56,440 nucleotides of DNA, from contig JAPPIX010000042.1 in assembly GCA_028820495.1 (NCBI GenBank), positions 21,490 through 77,929 on the forward strand, in the 5' to 3' direction. Shown here in pieces: positions 6,425 to 15,474 of the stretch. A model generated the notes under the pieces. The model was not told the origin of the DNA. It searched no databases and saw only the letters and a program-made list of their open reading frames with translations. The translations under genes were made by a program, and so were the position numbers. The DNA is from Gammaproteobacteria bacterium. GTDB lineage: Bacteria > Pseudomonadota > Gammaproteobacteria > Pseudomonadales > Azotimanducaceae. How positions within the stretch are numbered: the stretch's first letter is position 1; the number at the start of each line of letters is the position of its first letter.

Positions 6425-9400
6425 TTGAGATTGACGCGGTTGTCGCTAGGCCGGTTTCGAGCCAGCTCACAAACTGATTGACGTCGGCGGCATCGTCTTC
6501 GCTTGGTGGTGCAACGGCAACTAGTGTCTGACGGCAGCGCTCATGGGCAGACAGTATGCTCTCGTTGTCAGTGTATCCCTCATCGGCGAGCCATTGCTCG
6601 AGTTCGTCGGTTGTGGTCGTGCGGAAGCGCTTCAGGCGGCCTTGGCGGAGCGCGTTGATGAGTGCGATGCCGTCGCCTTGGAGTTCATCGGCGAGTTCAG
6701 CAGTCTGGTCGATGAATTTATCGGATACGGCACCACTTTGCTCAAGGACCGCTCGGTTGACGTGTCGGCCACGGCCTTGGCGCCAGAGGTCGGTCCAAGC
6801 TCTCGCGGCTTTGCATCGTTGCTCTAGGTGGCTGCGAACGCTGGCATCGGGAATGGCGCCCTCGGCGGCATTGCTGGAGAGCACGCTTTCAAGTTGACCA
6901 AGCGTTGTGATGCGCCACATGGCTATCAGGCTGTGAAGCAGTTCGAGATCGTCGCGTAGCAGTTGGAAGAGGTGGAGGCTGCCGGGCTCAAGACGTGGGT
7001 CGAAGTGCGGAACGCCAAGCGATACTGCGTAGGTTGCAGCATCCAATCCGTTTGGTGGTGGGATCGATGGTGGGGTTTCGATCTGGAAGTCGCCGGGTTC
7101 GAGCTGCTTTGTGTTGAAACGGAGTTCAGCCAAATCGACCATCGAGGGTTCGCTGCCTGTCGCCTGACGCCACAGGGCGCTCTCGTGGCGACGAGCGGAG
7201 AGATAGAAGATCTGCCGTTCGCCGGCTTCAGACAATCGCGTAAGTGACTTCGCCATCACGGCGAATCGGTTTTCGTCGCTGGTGGTGAGCGCCTCGTCGA
7301 GAAACAGCGGCAAGGACTCGCCGCCTTGTTCCAGAGCCTCGGTCCAAGCGAGGCGCAAGGAGAGCAGCAATTGCATGCGGGTGCCGGAGGAGAGTTTCTC
7401 CAAGGTTCTGAGTTGTCCTTGCTTGAGGTCGCGAGCGGCGAAGCGTTTGTCGTTGAGCAGTTCGAGTGCGAATTCATGTGCAGTGACCTGTTCGAATCGC
7501 TTCTTGGCTTGGCTTAGCAGTTTGGGCTCGTTCTCGCTTTTGTACTGATCTTCGACTTCATTGAGCAGGAGATTGGTCGCCTCGTGGCGCAGGGCATCGT
7601 CGCGCTTGTCTGCAAGGGTGGTTTCGGCGTTATCGAGTTCGCTGGTGGCCGTTTCGAGCTCGTGGCCTCGGCCCGCTTCGTCGAGCCGAGTGTTGATTCC
7701 CATGCGTTCTTCGATGAGCCCTGTGTGGGCCTCGGCCTTGCGCCGAGCGACCTCCAAGCCGTCATTCAGTTGCTCAATCTCGCCGCCTTCAACGGCTGCG
7801 ATGAATTCAGGGTGCTCAGCGAGCGTTGTGCGGAGGTTGCTTTCATCATGCTGCGCAATCCTCAGCTTTTCGCTGGTCTCCTTCCATGCGGCATGGCGCT
7901 CGATTCGGTTTTCCAACTCGCCGCGTTGGTGAGGTTCAAGAGCAATCTCGGCGAACAGACCTTGAGCGTCTTTCTCCACCCCTTCGATTTGAGTTTCCAG
8001 TGATTTGATTTCTTGCTGGCAGGAATTGACCTTGCTTTGTGCCTTGTTCGCAGCATCCACGCGCCCTTTGAGATGATTGAAGGCTATCCGCAGTTGTTGG
8101 ATGGCAGCGTTCGAGCTTGTGCAGTCAAGGGGTGGTGCGTCGGAGGTTCGCCACTGCTCCAAAAAGCCGCGCACTTCCTCAACCTGGGCGGCTATTTTGC
8201 TGTCGATCTGTTCAAGTGCCGAATTGCGTTTCTCGCACTGGCTGCGCGCTTGGTCCCACTTGTGCGCAACCTCGACCAGTCGGTGGAAGGGCGCTCCGGC
8301 TAGGTCTGGGTTGAAACCAATTGCCTTGGCCAGTTTGGATTTTTCCTCCTCCAACGCCTTGATGTCGGAACGCTTTCTCTCGATTTGCGTACGCAAATGA
8401 GGCGCACCCGAAGCCCGTTCCCTTTGTACGGTCAGTTCGTTCAGCCGGTGCTCAACGTAACGCCGTAGATGCTCTCCCACGGCTTCCGACGACCACTCAC
8501 CGGGGGGTTCCAGGCCGGTATTGGCGAACGCCTTCTTGGCTTCATCCATTGGAGACGGAGCCCGGTTGTTTTGCCTGGCTTGCTTCACTAGTGCCAAAAG
8601 CAGACCCAAAGCAGCGACCGCGACGGCCACCAAACCGCCCCAATTCTGCTGGACCAGGGCCACAAGGGCGGCAACGATGGCCAAGGCCGACGCGGTGAAC
8701 CAAGTGGCTACTGTTGTCTCCCGACCGGAAGTGTTGGGTTGTGCCATGGCAGCTAACCAAGCCCGCAAGGCGTGGGCGCCCGCACTAAGGCTGACGATCT
8801 CGGAGTCGTCGGGTGGCTCACCGGCCAGTTTGAGCTGTTGCTTGAGTTCGCGAAGATTGGCTTCGGCATCGACGAGCGGCTCGATGATCTTTCTTGCTTG
8901 GTCCAGACTGTCCGGGCTGAGGTTGGGTGGCTCTTCGCCACCGTTGAATTGGGCTTGGGCAACGGTTAGAGCGGCTTGCGCGTTGTTCGAGTCCTCTTCG
9001 GCGCGTGCGCGGAGGCTTGATTGAAGGTCGAGGGCGTTCAAGCGTTCCCCAATTCGGGACATGGTCTCGTCTTGTGGTGCAGACTCCGCTAACCCGCATT
9101 CTTGCCATTCCGCTTGGGTGGTTTGGAGTTGGTGCTGCTCCTTTTCAGCCCTTTTGCGCAATTTGTTCAGCGCCGTCTCATGGGCCTCTAATCGCTCCAG
9201 TTCATTGCCCTTCAGCTTGTCCATGTCGGGAGGGAACTGGTTAACCGTTGCTTGTTGGACCTCCCGCTCGCGAATGGCTTCATGCAAGGCTGCGGCTTGC
9301 TCGAGATGCGTGACCTTCTCACTGGCCTGTTTGGCGGCTTGTATGCGGTCTTCCAAGTCCTGCAACTTCGCTTCGTCGGCCTGCAGAGCGGCATAGCGTC

Positions 9401-9899
9401 GCTCCACCGTCCCGAGCTGCGCGCGGGCGTTCGACAGGGCGTTCTCCTCCCGTCTGCCCCAGCGGTTCCCCAATGGAGTGTGCAGTGCATCCAAGTCGAA
9501 GCCGCCACGCAAGGCCCGCCAAATCTCCTCCGCCAGAGCTTGATCGTTGCAATCATCCGTCAACAAGCTCTCCATCGACAGCCGGTACAGATTGATCTGG
9601 TCGCCGGATGGCAAATGCGGGGCCGTGGTGGCCTCTCCATCACGCATCCACAGGACTTGGCTGCCGTTGCGGCTCACTTTCCAATGGGTGCCATCGCTGT
9701 CGAACTCCGCTTCCAAGGACAGAGCGACTGGGTCCGTTTTCTGGATGGGTGCCAGCAGGTATTTCAGAGCACGGGCCAGGCTGCTCTTGCCGATGGCGTT
9801 CGGTCCGGTGACCAAGACGACGCCTGCGTCCGGCGGCTCGAAGGTGAATCCCGGTTCGATGCCCGGCAAGGCGTGAATCCTCAGGCGGCAGAGGCGCAT
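6417..9899 (-). CDS. Rad50/SbcC-like ATPase of the YhaN type with a membrane hairpin and C-terminal extension
   Basis: Start chosen at the ATG at 9899, giving MRLCRLRIHALPGIEPG, the normal beginning of the family; the frame is open 22 codons further but into the upstream gene. The 1160-residue protein has a Walker A motif GPNAIGKSS (32-40), long coiled-coil stretches on both sides of a predicted double membrane span (about 395-438, alanine/valine/leucine-rich), the ABC signature LSSGT (about 835) and a Walker B LPLFLDEAL (about 865). Rad50-type ATPases tether and remodel DNA ends together with an Mre11-type nuclease, here encoded by the upstream gene, which ends in TGATG overlap. Odd: about 260 residues follow the ATPase head where the family usually ends, with no motif I recognise. 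The membrane hairpin suggests action at the inner membrane. Confidence 0.85.
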   Translation of the reverse strand: MRLCRLRIHALPGIEPGFTFEPPDAGVVLVTGPNAIGKSSLARALKYLLAPIQKTDPVALSLEAEFDSDGTHWKVSRNGSQVLWMRDGEATTAPHLPSGDQINLYRLSMESLLTDDCNDQALAEEIWRALRGGFDLDALHTPLGNRWGRREENALSNARAQLGTVERRYAALQADEAKLQDLEDRIQAAKQASEKVTHLEQAAALHEAIREREVQQATVNQFPPDMDKLKGNELERLEAHETALNKLRKRAEKEQHQLQTTQAEWQECGLAESAPQDETMSRIGERLNALDLQSSLRARAEEDSNNAQAALTVAQAQFNGGEEPPNLSPDSLDQARKIIEPLVDAEANLRELKQQLKLAGEPPDDSEIVSLSAGAHALRAWLAAMAQPNTSGRETTVATWFTASALAIVAALVALVQQNWGGLVAVAVAALGLLLALVKQARQNNRAPSPMDEAKKAFANTGLEPPGEWSSEAVGEHLRRYVEHRLNELTVQRERASGAPHLRTQIERKRSDIKALEEEKSKLAKAIGFNPDLAGAPFHRLVEVAHKWDQARSQCEKRNSALEQIDSKIAAQVEEVRGFLEQWRTSDAPPLDCTSSNAAIQQLRIAFNHLKGRVDAANKAQSKVNSCQQEIKSLETQIEGVEKDAQGLFAEIALEPHQRGELENRIERHAAWKETSEKLRIAQHDESNLRTTLAEHPEFIAAVEGGEIEQLNDGLEVARRKAEAHTGLIEERMGINTRLDEAGRGHELETATSELDNAETTLADKRDDALRHEATNLLLNEVEDQYKSENEPKLLSQAKKRFEQVTAHEFALELLNDKRFAARDLKQGQLRTLEKLSSGTRMQLLLSLRLAWTEALEQGGESLPLFLDEALTTSDENRFAVMAKSLTRLSEAGERQIFYLSARRHESALWRQATGSEPSMVDLAELRFNTKQLEPGDFQIETPPSIPPPNGLDAATYAVSLGVPHFDPRLEPGSLHLFQLLRDDLELLHSLIAMWRITTLGQLESVLSSNAAEGAIPDASVRSHLEQRCKAARAWTDLWRQGRGRHVNRAVLEQSGAVSDKFIDQTAELADELQGDGIALINALRQGRLKRFRTTTTDELEQWLADEGYTDNESILSAHERCRQTLVAVAPPSEDDAADVNQFVSWLETGLATTASISNA

Positions 9900-11164
9900 C
9901 AGGCCAACTCTGCGGATTGCGCAATCAGTTGGTCGAGGGCTCGGTACCCGGCCTCGGTCAGCCACTCCACAGGGTCGGGATCGACGGGCTCCAACGCGCT
10001 CCAGACAGGCTTGTCGGCCTCTTGGGCGAACCGGGCCTTCGCCAAGGCCACCAAACGATCCCGGTCCGGGTGGCCTTCGGGCTGCTGTAGCCAGAGCAGC
10101 CGTTGCGCAAGCAGGCCAAGAGCATCCTCCCGCTCGGCGAGTTGCTCCAACTCGATTTCCGGCCGGGTGTAGGCGCTAAGCGATTCGATGAAGTAGTGCC
10201 GATTACCTGTGCCCGTATAGATGGCATCCCGGTCCTCTTGGGAGACTTGATCCAGTGCTGCATTGCCAAATCGGGTGCGCCCGGTGAAGCGCAAGTCCAG
10301 TGCCACGGCTTCGGGCGCGAGATTGGGGTCAATGAAACCCGCATCGATTTTCTGAAGGCTCGCGATGATCTTGCTCTTCGCATCGGCGGCTTCGTCGATT
10401 CCTCCGATGTCCACCTCCCGTCGTTCCCAGCGCAAGGGCGCCAAGGGCAATTGAGCCACCTCCGCCAAAGTTCCTCCTGCAACCGTGATCAGCCAAGGGC
10501 CGCGCACGCCGGACTCCTTGCGGCTCAAGCCGGACAGGCTGCCGAGATAACCGCTAGGCGCTGGGGCGGTGAGGGCATCTGGCTTGTGAATGTGGCCGAG
10601 CAACCAGCCGTCCAGGCCAGCTCGCGCCAGTTCGGCACTGGTTACTGGGGCGTAGGGGCTTGCCCCTGCGTTGCGGTCACAGTGCAGAAGGCCCAGATTG
10701 AGACCTTTCTGGCGGTCGAAGGGAACGTTTGGCAGGGGACTTTGTTGCACCCGAGGTTGCGGAAACGACCAGCCCCAAAGGGTGAGCGACTCGGTGCCCT
10801 GCTCAAGGGTCCAAGGCTCCCATTGCCCACCCTTGCCGAGCAGCTTGAACTCGGGGATATCGTCTGCCAGCCGGGGCAAGACCTTGACATCGTGGTTTCC
10901 CGCTACGCCCACCACATCGATGCCCGCTTCGGTGAGCGTCCTTACGCCCCCCGCCAGCTCCCGGTAGGCTTCAAAGAAGTCGTCCTCCTTTTCGACCACG
11001 TCGCCCGCCAGCGCCACGGCCCGCACCTCCGTCTCTAGCGCGGCTTCCACCGTGCGCCGCCAAGCTCCCGCGGGTCCGAGTTCGCGTGCCCGGTCCACCA
11101 GCCCAGGCGGCAGGCGCGACGGTCGCCTACCTAAGTGCATGTCGCCGACAGCTAGAATCTTCAT
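9899..11164 (-). CDS. Mre11/SbcD-like metallophosphoesterase (YhaO type)
   Basis: This 421-residue protein has all five calcineurin-like phosphoesterase motifs: GDMHLG (Asp8, His10), GDVVEKE (Asp55), GNHD (Asn90, His91), a histidine in LLHCD, and GHIHKPD. These residues bind two metal ions for phosphodiester cleavage. The C-terminal half probably caps or contacts the ATPase. Its stop overlaps the ATG of the Rad50-like gene (TGATG), so it should be made in step with it, as for SbcD and SbcC. Known function of the family is DNA end processing; some YhaO/YhaN-type pairs have been linked to DNA damage tolerance. It is 23 bp downstream of a HicB-like gene on the same strand. Length and motif set are normal. 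Confidence 0.88.
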   Translation of the reverse strand: MKILAVGDMHLGRRPSRLPPGLVDRARELGPAGAWRRTVEAALETEVRAVALAGDVVEKEDDFFEAYRELAGGVRTLTEAGIDVVGVAGNHDVKVLPRLADDIPEFKLLGKGGQWEPWTLEQGTESLTLWGWSFPQPRVQQSPLPNVPFDRQKGLNLGLLHCDRNAGASPYAPVTSAELARAGLDGWLLGHIHKPDALTAPAPSGYLGSLSGLSRKESGVRGPWLITVAGGTLAEVAQLPLAPLRWERREVDIGGIDEAADAKSKIIASLQKIDAGFIDPNLAPEAVALDLRFTGRTRFGNAALDQVSQEDRDAIYTGTGNRHYFIESLSAYTRPEIELEQLAEREDALGLLAQRLLWLQQPEGHPDRDRLVALAKARFAQEADKPVWSALEPVDPDPVEWLTEAGYRALDQLIAQSAELA

Positions 11165-11187
11165 ACTGATCGGATGTTGGTTGGAGC

Positions 11188-11787
11188 TTATGCCGCCAGC
11201 GTCGAGACGGTTAGCCGTTGCCCCAAGACACGGAGTGCTTTTTCAATTTGGCCAATGTGTGAACGGTGATCGAGGTCGATTAGCCGCCACACCGCGCCTT
11301 CGGAAAGACCGAGCTGGGCGGCTAGGGCCGTGTTACTGATCTTCTTTGCAAGCATGGTGACATAGAGTGCGACCTTCGCGGCAGCCAACGCCGGTAGTGT
11401 GATCATGGGCCTTCCGTGGGCCGGAGTGGGCCGAGGTATGGCACACCGCGCCGCGACATAGCCACCGAGGGCGGCGACCAGGCAGTCTTGAGCCTGCGCC
11501 ATCGCGTCACTCTCCGTCTCCCCTTCCGTCAATGCCTCTGGGATATCCGGAAAGGACACAAGGATCGTTCCATCCTCCTGCGGAGCCAATTCGACCGGCC
11601 AAGCGACACTCGGTAGCTCAGCTTGCCTTAGGCTAGGCGTTGGGTCCGGCGCTCTAGCGAGCGCCGGATCGAGGGCGGGACGCCCTCGGTCCGAAGCGCC
11701 TCGCCCGGTTCCGGCTGCATCCTCCTGGAGCGACGGCGTTCCGCTCTCGACTGAGGCTTGATGGCGACGTGGGTCAGACCGAGCCAC
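11188..11787 (-). CDS. Solitary HicB-like protein with C-terminal HTH; N-terminus built from repeat DNA
   Basis: From about residue 62 the protein is a HicB antitoxin: WPVELAPQEDGTILVSFPD, then the RNase H-like fold continues through IPEALTEGETESDAM. A HTH-type C-terminus follows (ISNTALAAQLGLSEGAVWRL). HicB normally neutralises the HicA mRNA nuclease and represses its own operon; no hicA is visible. The frame starts at a GTG at 11787, and its first 60 codons are encoded by the dispersed hairpin repeat (11645-11760), so the original start was probably lost and the protein is either extended or not made. It could be a free-standing regulator of the phosphoesterase-ATPase-nuclease genes 23 bp downstream; this is inferred from position only. 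Confidence 0.7.
   Translation of the reverse strand: MARSDPRRHQASVESGTPSLQEDAAGTGRGASDRGRPALDPALARAPDPTPSLRQAELPSVAWPVELAPQEDGTILVSFPDIPEALTEGETESDAMAQAQDCLVAALGGYVAARCAIPRPTPAHGRPMITLPALAAAKVALYVTMLAKKISNTALAAQLGLSEGAVWRLIDLDHRSHIGQIEKALRVLGQRLTVSTLAA
11645..11760. repeat. Dispersed hairpin repeat, copy 2, with an extra perfect hairpin
   Basis: The core CGAGGGCGGGACGCCCTCG lies within 11669-11689. Just before it is a perfect 10-bp stem, TCCGGCGCTC (11645-11654) / GAGCGCCGGA (11659-11668), with a 4-base loop. A weaker inverted copy of the core is at about 11731-11755 (GGAGCGACGGCGTTCCGCTC). The unit encodes the N-terminal part of the HicB-like reading frame. Confidence 0.7.
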
Positions 11788-11823
11788 TACCTGACACTCC
11801 GTTTCATTCTGTCGTTTCCCTGT

Positions 11824-11856
11824 TCAGATCATACCGCTGACGGCGAGAATCCTCAT
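11824..11856 (-). other. Ten-codon ORF overlapping the GST stop that echoes the start of the phosphoesterase gene
   Basis: The GST gene ends in ATGA; the ATG begins MRILAVSGMI then a stop. The phosphoesterase gene at 11164 begins MKILAVGDMH. Over the first 27 bases the two differ at six positions. It looks like the remnant of an older start of the phosphoesterase gene, once overlapping GST, now separated by the HicB-like gene and the repeat. Chance similarity over such a short stretch cannot be excluded. Confidence 0.4.
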
Positions 11857-12467
11857 GCCGCCATCGCTACCTGATAGCCCGACCGGCTCTCCAAGTCCGC
11901 CATGTAGCGCCAGGCGGCAGGGGCGCTTGCTTCGGTCAGCAGCCCGAGCAGCTTGGCGACCATGAGGGTCCAGGCCATGATGATGTCGGCGTTGGTGAAT
12001 TCGTCGCCGAGCAGGTAGGCGTTGTCGGTCAGGTGGCGGTCGGTTGCGTCAAGGCAGGGTTCGGCGCGCAGCCGGGCGTCGGCCACCACGCCCGGGATGC
12101 GCTGTTCCGGGGGGCGTAGGCGTTCGTGGTGCACCCAGTCGCCTAAGGGGCGGGCGAAACTGGATTCGGCGAACCAGCACCATTGCTGGTAGCGGGCCGC
12201 TTCGGTGGTGCCGGGCGGGGGCTGCAGGCGGCCTTCGCCGTAGCGGTCGAGCAGGTATTGGTTGATGGCGCAGGATTCGAAGATGGTGACCTCGCCGTCG
12301 GTCATCACCGGCACCTTGCCTTGGGGGTGCTTGGCGCGCCACTCCGGGCTTTGCCGGTAGGCGGGGGAGAAGTCGATGGCGACCGCCTCGTAGGGCAGGC
12401 CGAGCTCTTCGCACAGCCAGATGTTGCGCACCGAGCGGGTGCCCTTGGCGTGATAAATGCGGATCAT
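11853..12467 (-). CDS. Glutathione S-transferase family protein
   Basis: This 204-residue protein starts at the ATG at 12467 (MIRIYHAKGTRSVRNIWLCE); an ATG 5 codons earlier is possible. The N-terminal thioredoxin-like domain has the glutathione-binding pattern GKVPVMTDG with the following FESCAINQYL. The all-helical C-terminal domain ends LLGDEFTNADIIMAWTLM, the usual N-capping region of the family. Such enzymes conjugate or reduce electrophiles with glutathione. It is the first gene of the minus-strand run that continues into the HicB-like and phosphoesterase genes, with 65 bp before HicB. Substrate unknown. Confidence 0.88.
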   Translation of the reverse strand: MIRIYHAKGTRSVRNIWLCEELGLPYEAVAIDFSPAYRQSPEWRAKHPQGKVPVMTDGEVTIFESCAINQYLLDRYGEGRLQPPPGTTEAARYQQWCWFAESSFARPLGDWVHHERLRPPEQRIPGVVADARLRAEPCLDATDRHLTDNAYLLGDEFTNADIIMAWTLMVAKLLGLLTEASAPAAWRYMADLESRSGYQVAMAA

Positions 12468-12582
12468 CTCGATTGTTTCCAAGGCAATTCCCGATCCCGC
12501 CGCTATACTAGCTCGCTTTTCCCTTAGGCGGGCAATCCAACGAGGTGATGCCCCAAATCAATGCGCGGGAGGTCGGCTGGCG

Positions 12583-12600
12583 CAAGTGTTGACACATTTG
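12583..12600 (+). promoter_or_regulatory. Operator-like dyad upstream of malate synthase
   Basis: CAAGTGTTGACACATTTG is a near-perfect dyad (6 of 7 pairs around TGAC) 39 bases before the malate synthase start. It contains TTGACA, a possible -35 element, but I see no matching -10 box. It could be a repressor site; low confidence. Confidence 0.3.
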
Positions 12601-12638
12601 AAAACCACTTCCCGCGATCAGGAAATCAAGGAGGTTCG

Positions 12639-14822
12639 ATGACGGCAAGGGTGGCTCGCGGTGGCTTGCAGGTGGCCGCGGAACTGGACGAGTTGGTGAA
12701 TGAACGCATGCTGCCCGGCACGGGCGTGGATGGCGATGCCTTTTGGGCGGGTTTTGAGGCCGCTCTCGATGAGTTGGGGCCGCTGAATCGCTCGCTCCTG
12801 GCGAAGCGGGAGGCCTTGCAGGAGAAGATCGACGCTTGGCATCTGGCCCGCAGGGGCCAGCCGCTCGATGCGCAGGCGTACCGCGCTTTCCTTGAGGAAA
12901 TCGGCTATCTCGTCCCCCAGCCGGGCGAGTTCACCATCGCCACGGACAGCGTCGATCCGGAAATCGCCGTTCTGGCGGGGCCGCAACTGGTGGTGCCGGT
13001 GATGAACGCCCGCTATGCGTTGAACGCGGCCAACGCCCGCTGGGGCAGCCTCTACGACGCCCTGTACGGCACCGACGTGCTGCCGGAGACGCCAGGCCGC
13101 GAGAAGGGCAGCAGCTACAACCCGGCGCGGGGCGAATTGGTCATCGAGCGGGCCGCCGAGTTTCTCGACGAGACCGTGCCCTTGGCGGGCGCCAGCCACA
13201 AGGACGTGCGCCTGTACGGCATCGGCCAGGGCGAGGGCGGCAATGGCCTGCGCGCCGTGCTGGCGGACGGCGGCAACACTGGCCTCGCCGACCCCAGCCA
13301 ATTTCGGGGTCACGTGGGGGAGGATGAGCCGAGCGTCATCCTGCTGCGCCACCACGGCCTGCACATCGAGATTCAGATCGACCGCAGCCACGATGTGGGC
13401 GCCGCCCATCCGGCGGGCGTCAAGGACGTGGTGCTCGAGTCGGCGGTCACCACCATTCAAGACTGCGAAGACTCGGTGACGGCGGTGGACGCGGAGGATA
13501 AGTGCCTAGTGTACGGCAATTGGCTGGGCCTGATGAAGGGCGATCTCGATGAGCGCCTGGAAAAGGGCGGGCGCAGCATCGTGCGGCGGCTGAACCCAGA
13601 CCGGGCCTACACGGGCAGCGACGGCGAACCCCTGACGCTGCCAGGGCGCAGCCTCATGCTGGTGCGCAACGTCGGCCATCTGATGACCTCCGATGCGGTG
13701 CTCGACAGCGCCGGCAGCGAGGTGCCGGAAGGCTTCCTGGACGCTTTCCTGACAGCCTTGGCGGCGGTCCACGACCTGCAAGGCGATGGGCCGGTGCGCA
13801 ACTCCCGCACGGGCAGCGTTTACATCGTCAAGCCGAAGATGCACGGACCGGAGGAAGTGGCGCTCACGGCCGCGCTGTTCAGCCAAGTGGAGGATACGTT
13901 GGGGCTTAAGCCGAACACGTTGAAGATCGGCGTCATGGACGAGGAGCGGCGCACCACGGTGAACCTGGCCGCCTGCGTCTTCGAGGCGCGGGAGCGCATC
14001 GTCTTCATCAACACCGGCTTCCTGGACCGCACGGGCGATGAAATCCACACCAGCATGCAGGCCGGCCCCTTCCTGCCCAAGGAGACCATCAAGGCGCAGC
14101 CTTGGATCGCCGCCTATGAGGACGCCAACGTCGATGTCGGCTTGGCCAGCGGATTTCGCGGCCACGCCCAAATCGGCAAGGGCATGTGGCCGAAGCCGGA
14201 CGAGATGGCGGAAATGCTCACCGCCAAGATCGGCCATCCCAAGGCGGGCGCCAACACGGCCTGGGTGCCGTCGCCCACTGCGGCCACCCTGCACGCCATG
14301 CACTACCACCAGGTTGACGTGGGCGGGCGGCAAGCGGAACTGGAGTCGCGCACCCCGGCCAGCCTCGATGACATCCTGCGCATCCCGCTGTTGGCGGGGG
14401 AGAACCTCTCCGCCGAGCAGGTGCAGGCCGAGCTCGACAACAACGCCCAGGGCATTCTCGGCTACGTCGTGCGCTGGATCGATCAAGGCGTCGGCTGCTC
14501 CAAGGTGCCCGACATCAACGACGTGGGGTTGATGGAGGACCGCGCCACCTGCCGGATCTCCAGCCAGCACATGGCTAACTGGCTGCACCACGGCGTATGC
14601 AGTGAAGCGCAGGTTCAGGAGACCTTCGAGCGCATGGCGGCGGTGGTCGATGGCCAGAACGCGGGCGACCCCGCCTACCGCAACATGGCGCCGAACTTTG
14701 CGGACAGCATCGCCTTTCAGGCGGCGAAGGACCTGGTGTTCAAGGGGCTGGTCCAGCCGAGCGGCTACACCGAGCCGATCCTGCACGCCCGGCGGCGGGA
14801 GGCCAAGGCGAGCCATGATTAA
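12639..14822 (+). CDS. glcB: Malate synthase G
   Basis: Start at the ATG at 12639 because AAGGAGG lies 6 bases upstream; the frame is open earlier. The 727-residue length matches the monomeric isoform G. It joins glyoxylate and acetyl-CoA to malate in the glyoxylate pathway. The catalytic arginine is in [10 protein letters not shown] (about residue 342), the catalytic base aspartate in [14 protein letters not shown] (about 634), and [10 protein letters not shown] carries the conserved cysteine. [10 protein letters not shown] and [12 protein letters not shown] are also family hallmarks. The last 8 bases overlap the next gene. With the acyl-CoA enzymes nearby, it would let the cell grow on two-carbon units. 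Confidence 0.97.
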   Translation: MTARVARGGLQVAAELDELVNERMLPGTGVDGDAFWAGFEAALDELGPLNRSLLAKREALQEKIDAWHLARRGQPLDAQAYRAFLEEIGYLVPQPGEFTIATDSVDPEIAVLAGPQLVVPVMNARYALNAANARWGSLYDALYGTDVLPETPGREKGSSYNPARGELVIERAAEFLDETVPLAGASHKDVRLYGIGQGEGGNGLRAVLADGGNTGLADPSQFRGHVGEDEPSVILLRHHGLHIEIQIDRSHDVGAAHPAGVKDVVLESAVTTIQDCEDSVTAVDAEDKCLVYGNWLGLMKGDLDERLEKGGRSIVRRLNPDRAYTGSDGEPLTLPGRSLMLVRNVGHLMTSDAVLDSAGSEVPEGFLDAFLTALAAVHDLQGDGPVRNSRTGSVYIVKPKMHGPEEVALTAALFSQVEDTLGLKPNTLKIGVMDEERRTTVNLAACVFEARERIVFINTGFLDRTGDEIHTSMQAGPFLPKETIKAQPWIAAYEDANVDVGLASGFRGHAQIGKGMWPKPDEMAEMLTAKIGHPKAGANTAWVPSPTAATLHAMHYHQVDVGGRQAELESRTPASLDDILRIPLLAGENLSAEQVQAELDNNAQGILGYVVRWIDQGVGCSKVPDINDVGLMEDRATCRISSQHMANWLHHGVCSEAQVQETFERMAAVVDGQNAGDPAYRNMAPNFADSIAFQAAKDLVFKGLVQPSGYTEPILHARRREAKASHD

Positions 14823-15474
14823 GCTCTACGTCTTCTTGACCTCGGCAACGGGCACCGACCCGTTCCGCCACCGGGGCGCAGCGGCGCTGGCCGAACTGCA
14901 CCGGGTGGCGCCGACGGCGATGGAGTACGTGCAGACTCGCGCCAGCGACCGGCAGCTCACCGACGATCCGCCGCCGTTTGCCGGTGCCGCCGAGTTTCGC
15001 TTCGACTACGCGGCGCCCGCCGTTGACGCCGCTGCCAATGTGGCAGCTCTGGCCAACTTGTGGGCGGATGGCGTGAGCGTCGCCGGGGTGGTGGTCGGCC
15101 ACGAGCGCACCATCATGCGACTGCCCGCCCACGCACACGGTCAAGGCATCAAGGGGGTGTTCCCCTTCGACCGCAAGCCGGGCCTCAGCATCGACTACTT
15201 CCAAAACTATTGGTGGCGCACCCACGGACCCATTGCCGCGCGCACCGAAGGCGCTCTGGCGTATTTCCAGTGCCATCCCTTGTGTCAGCTCTACGAAGAC
15301 GGAAGGCCCGGCTTCGACGGCGTCACTGAACTGCACTGGCCGGACTTCGCGGCTGCTGAAGCCGCCATGGCGTCGCGCCAAATGCGCGAGGATCAGTCCC
15401 AGGATGCGCAGAACTTTGCCGAAGCCGGCACGGTGCAGCTATTCATGGCGGAGGAGGAGATGGTGCAACCATAA
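14815..15474 (+). CDS. EthD domain-containing protein
   Basis: Start at the ATG at 14815 that overlaps the malate synthase stop (ATGATTAA); 219 residues. The C-terminal half has the EthD/dimeric alpha-beta barrel pattern [18 protein letters not shown] followed by THGPIA, and the N-terminal half looks like a weaker second copy of the fold. Members of this family help or carry out small-molecule oxidations and lactone chemistry, but the exact role is usually unknown. Its stop is directly followed by the ATG of the next gene, so glcB, this gene and the dehydrogenase are probably one operon. Confidence 0.7.
   Translation: MIKLYVFLTSATGTDPFRHRGAAALAELHRVAPTAMEYVQTRASDRQLTDDPPPFAGAAEFRFDYAAPAVDAAANVAALANLWADGVSVAGVVVGHERTIMRLPAHAHGQGIKGVFPFDRKPGLSIDYFQNYWWRTHGPIAARTEGALAYFQCHPLCQLYEDGRPGFDGVTELHWPDFAAAEAAMASRQMREDQSQDAQNFAEAGTVQLFMAEEEMVQP

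Noticed and set aside
9899..9965. Rad50-like protein starting 22 codons upstream at 9965
   Set aside because: Those codons lie inside the phosphoesterase gene and do not look like the family N-terminus; the ATG at 9899 overlaps its stop in the usual way.
12483..12638. Riboswitch before malate synthase
   Set aside because: I searched the 156-bp leader for glycine-type or other known motifs by eye and saw only a small dyad at 12583-12600.
13506..14816. 436-codon minus-strand frame through malate synthase
   Set aside because: Antisense shadow of glcB; the plus strand has all malate synthase motifs.
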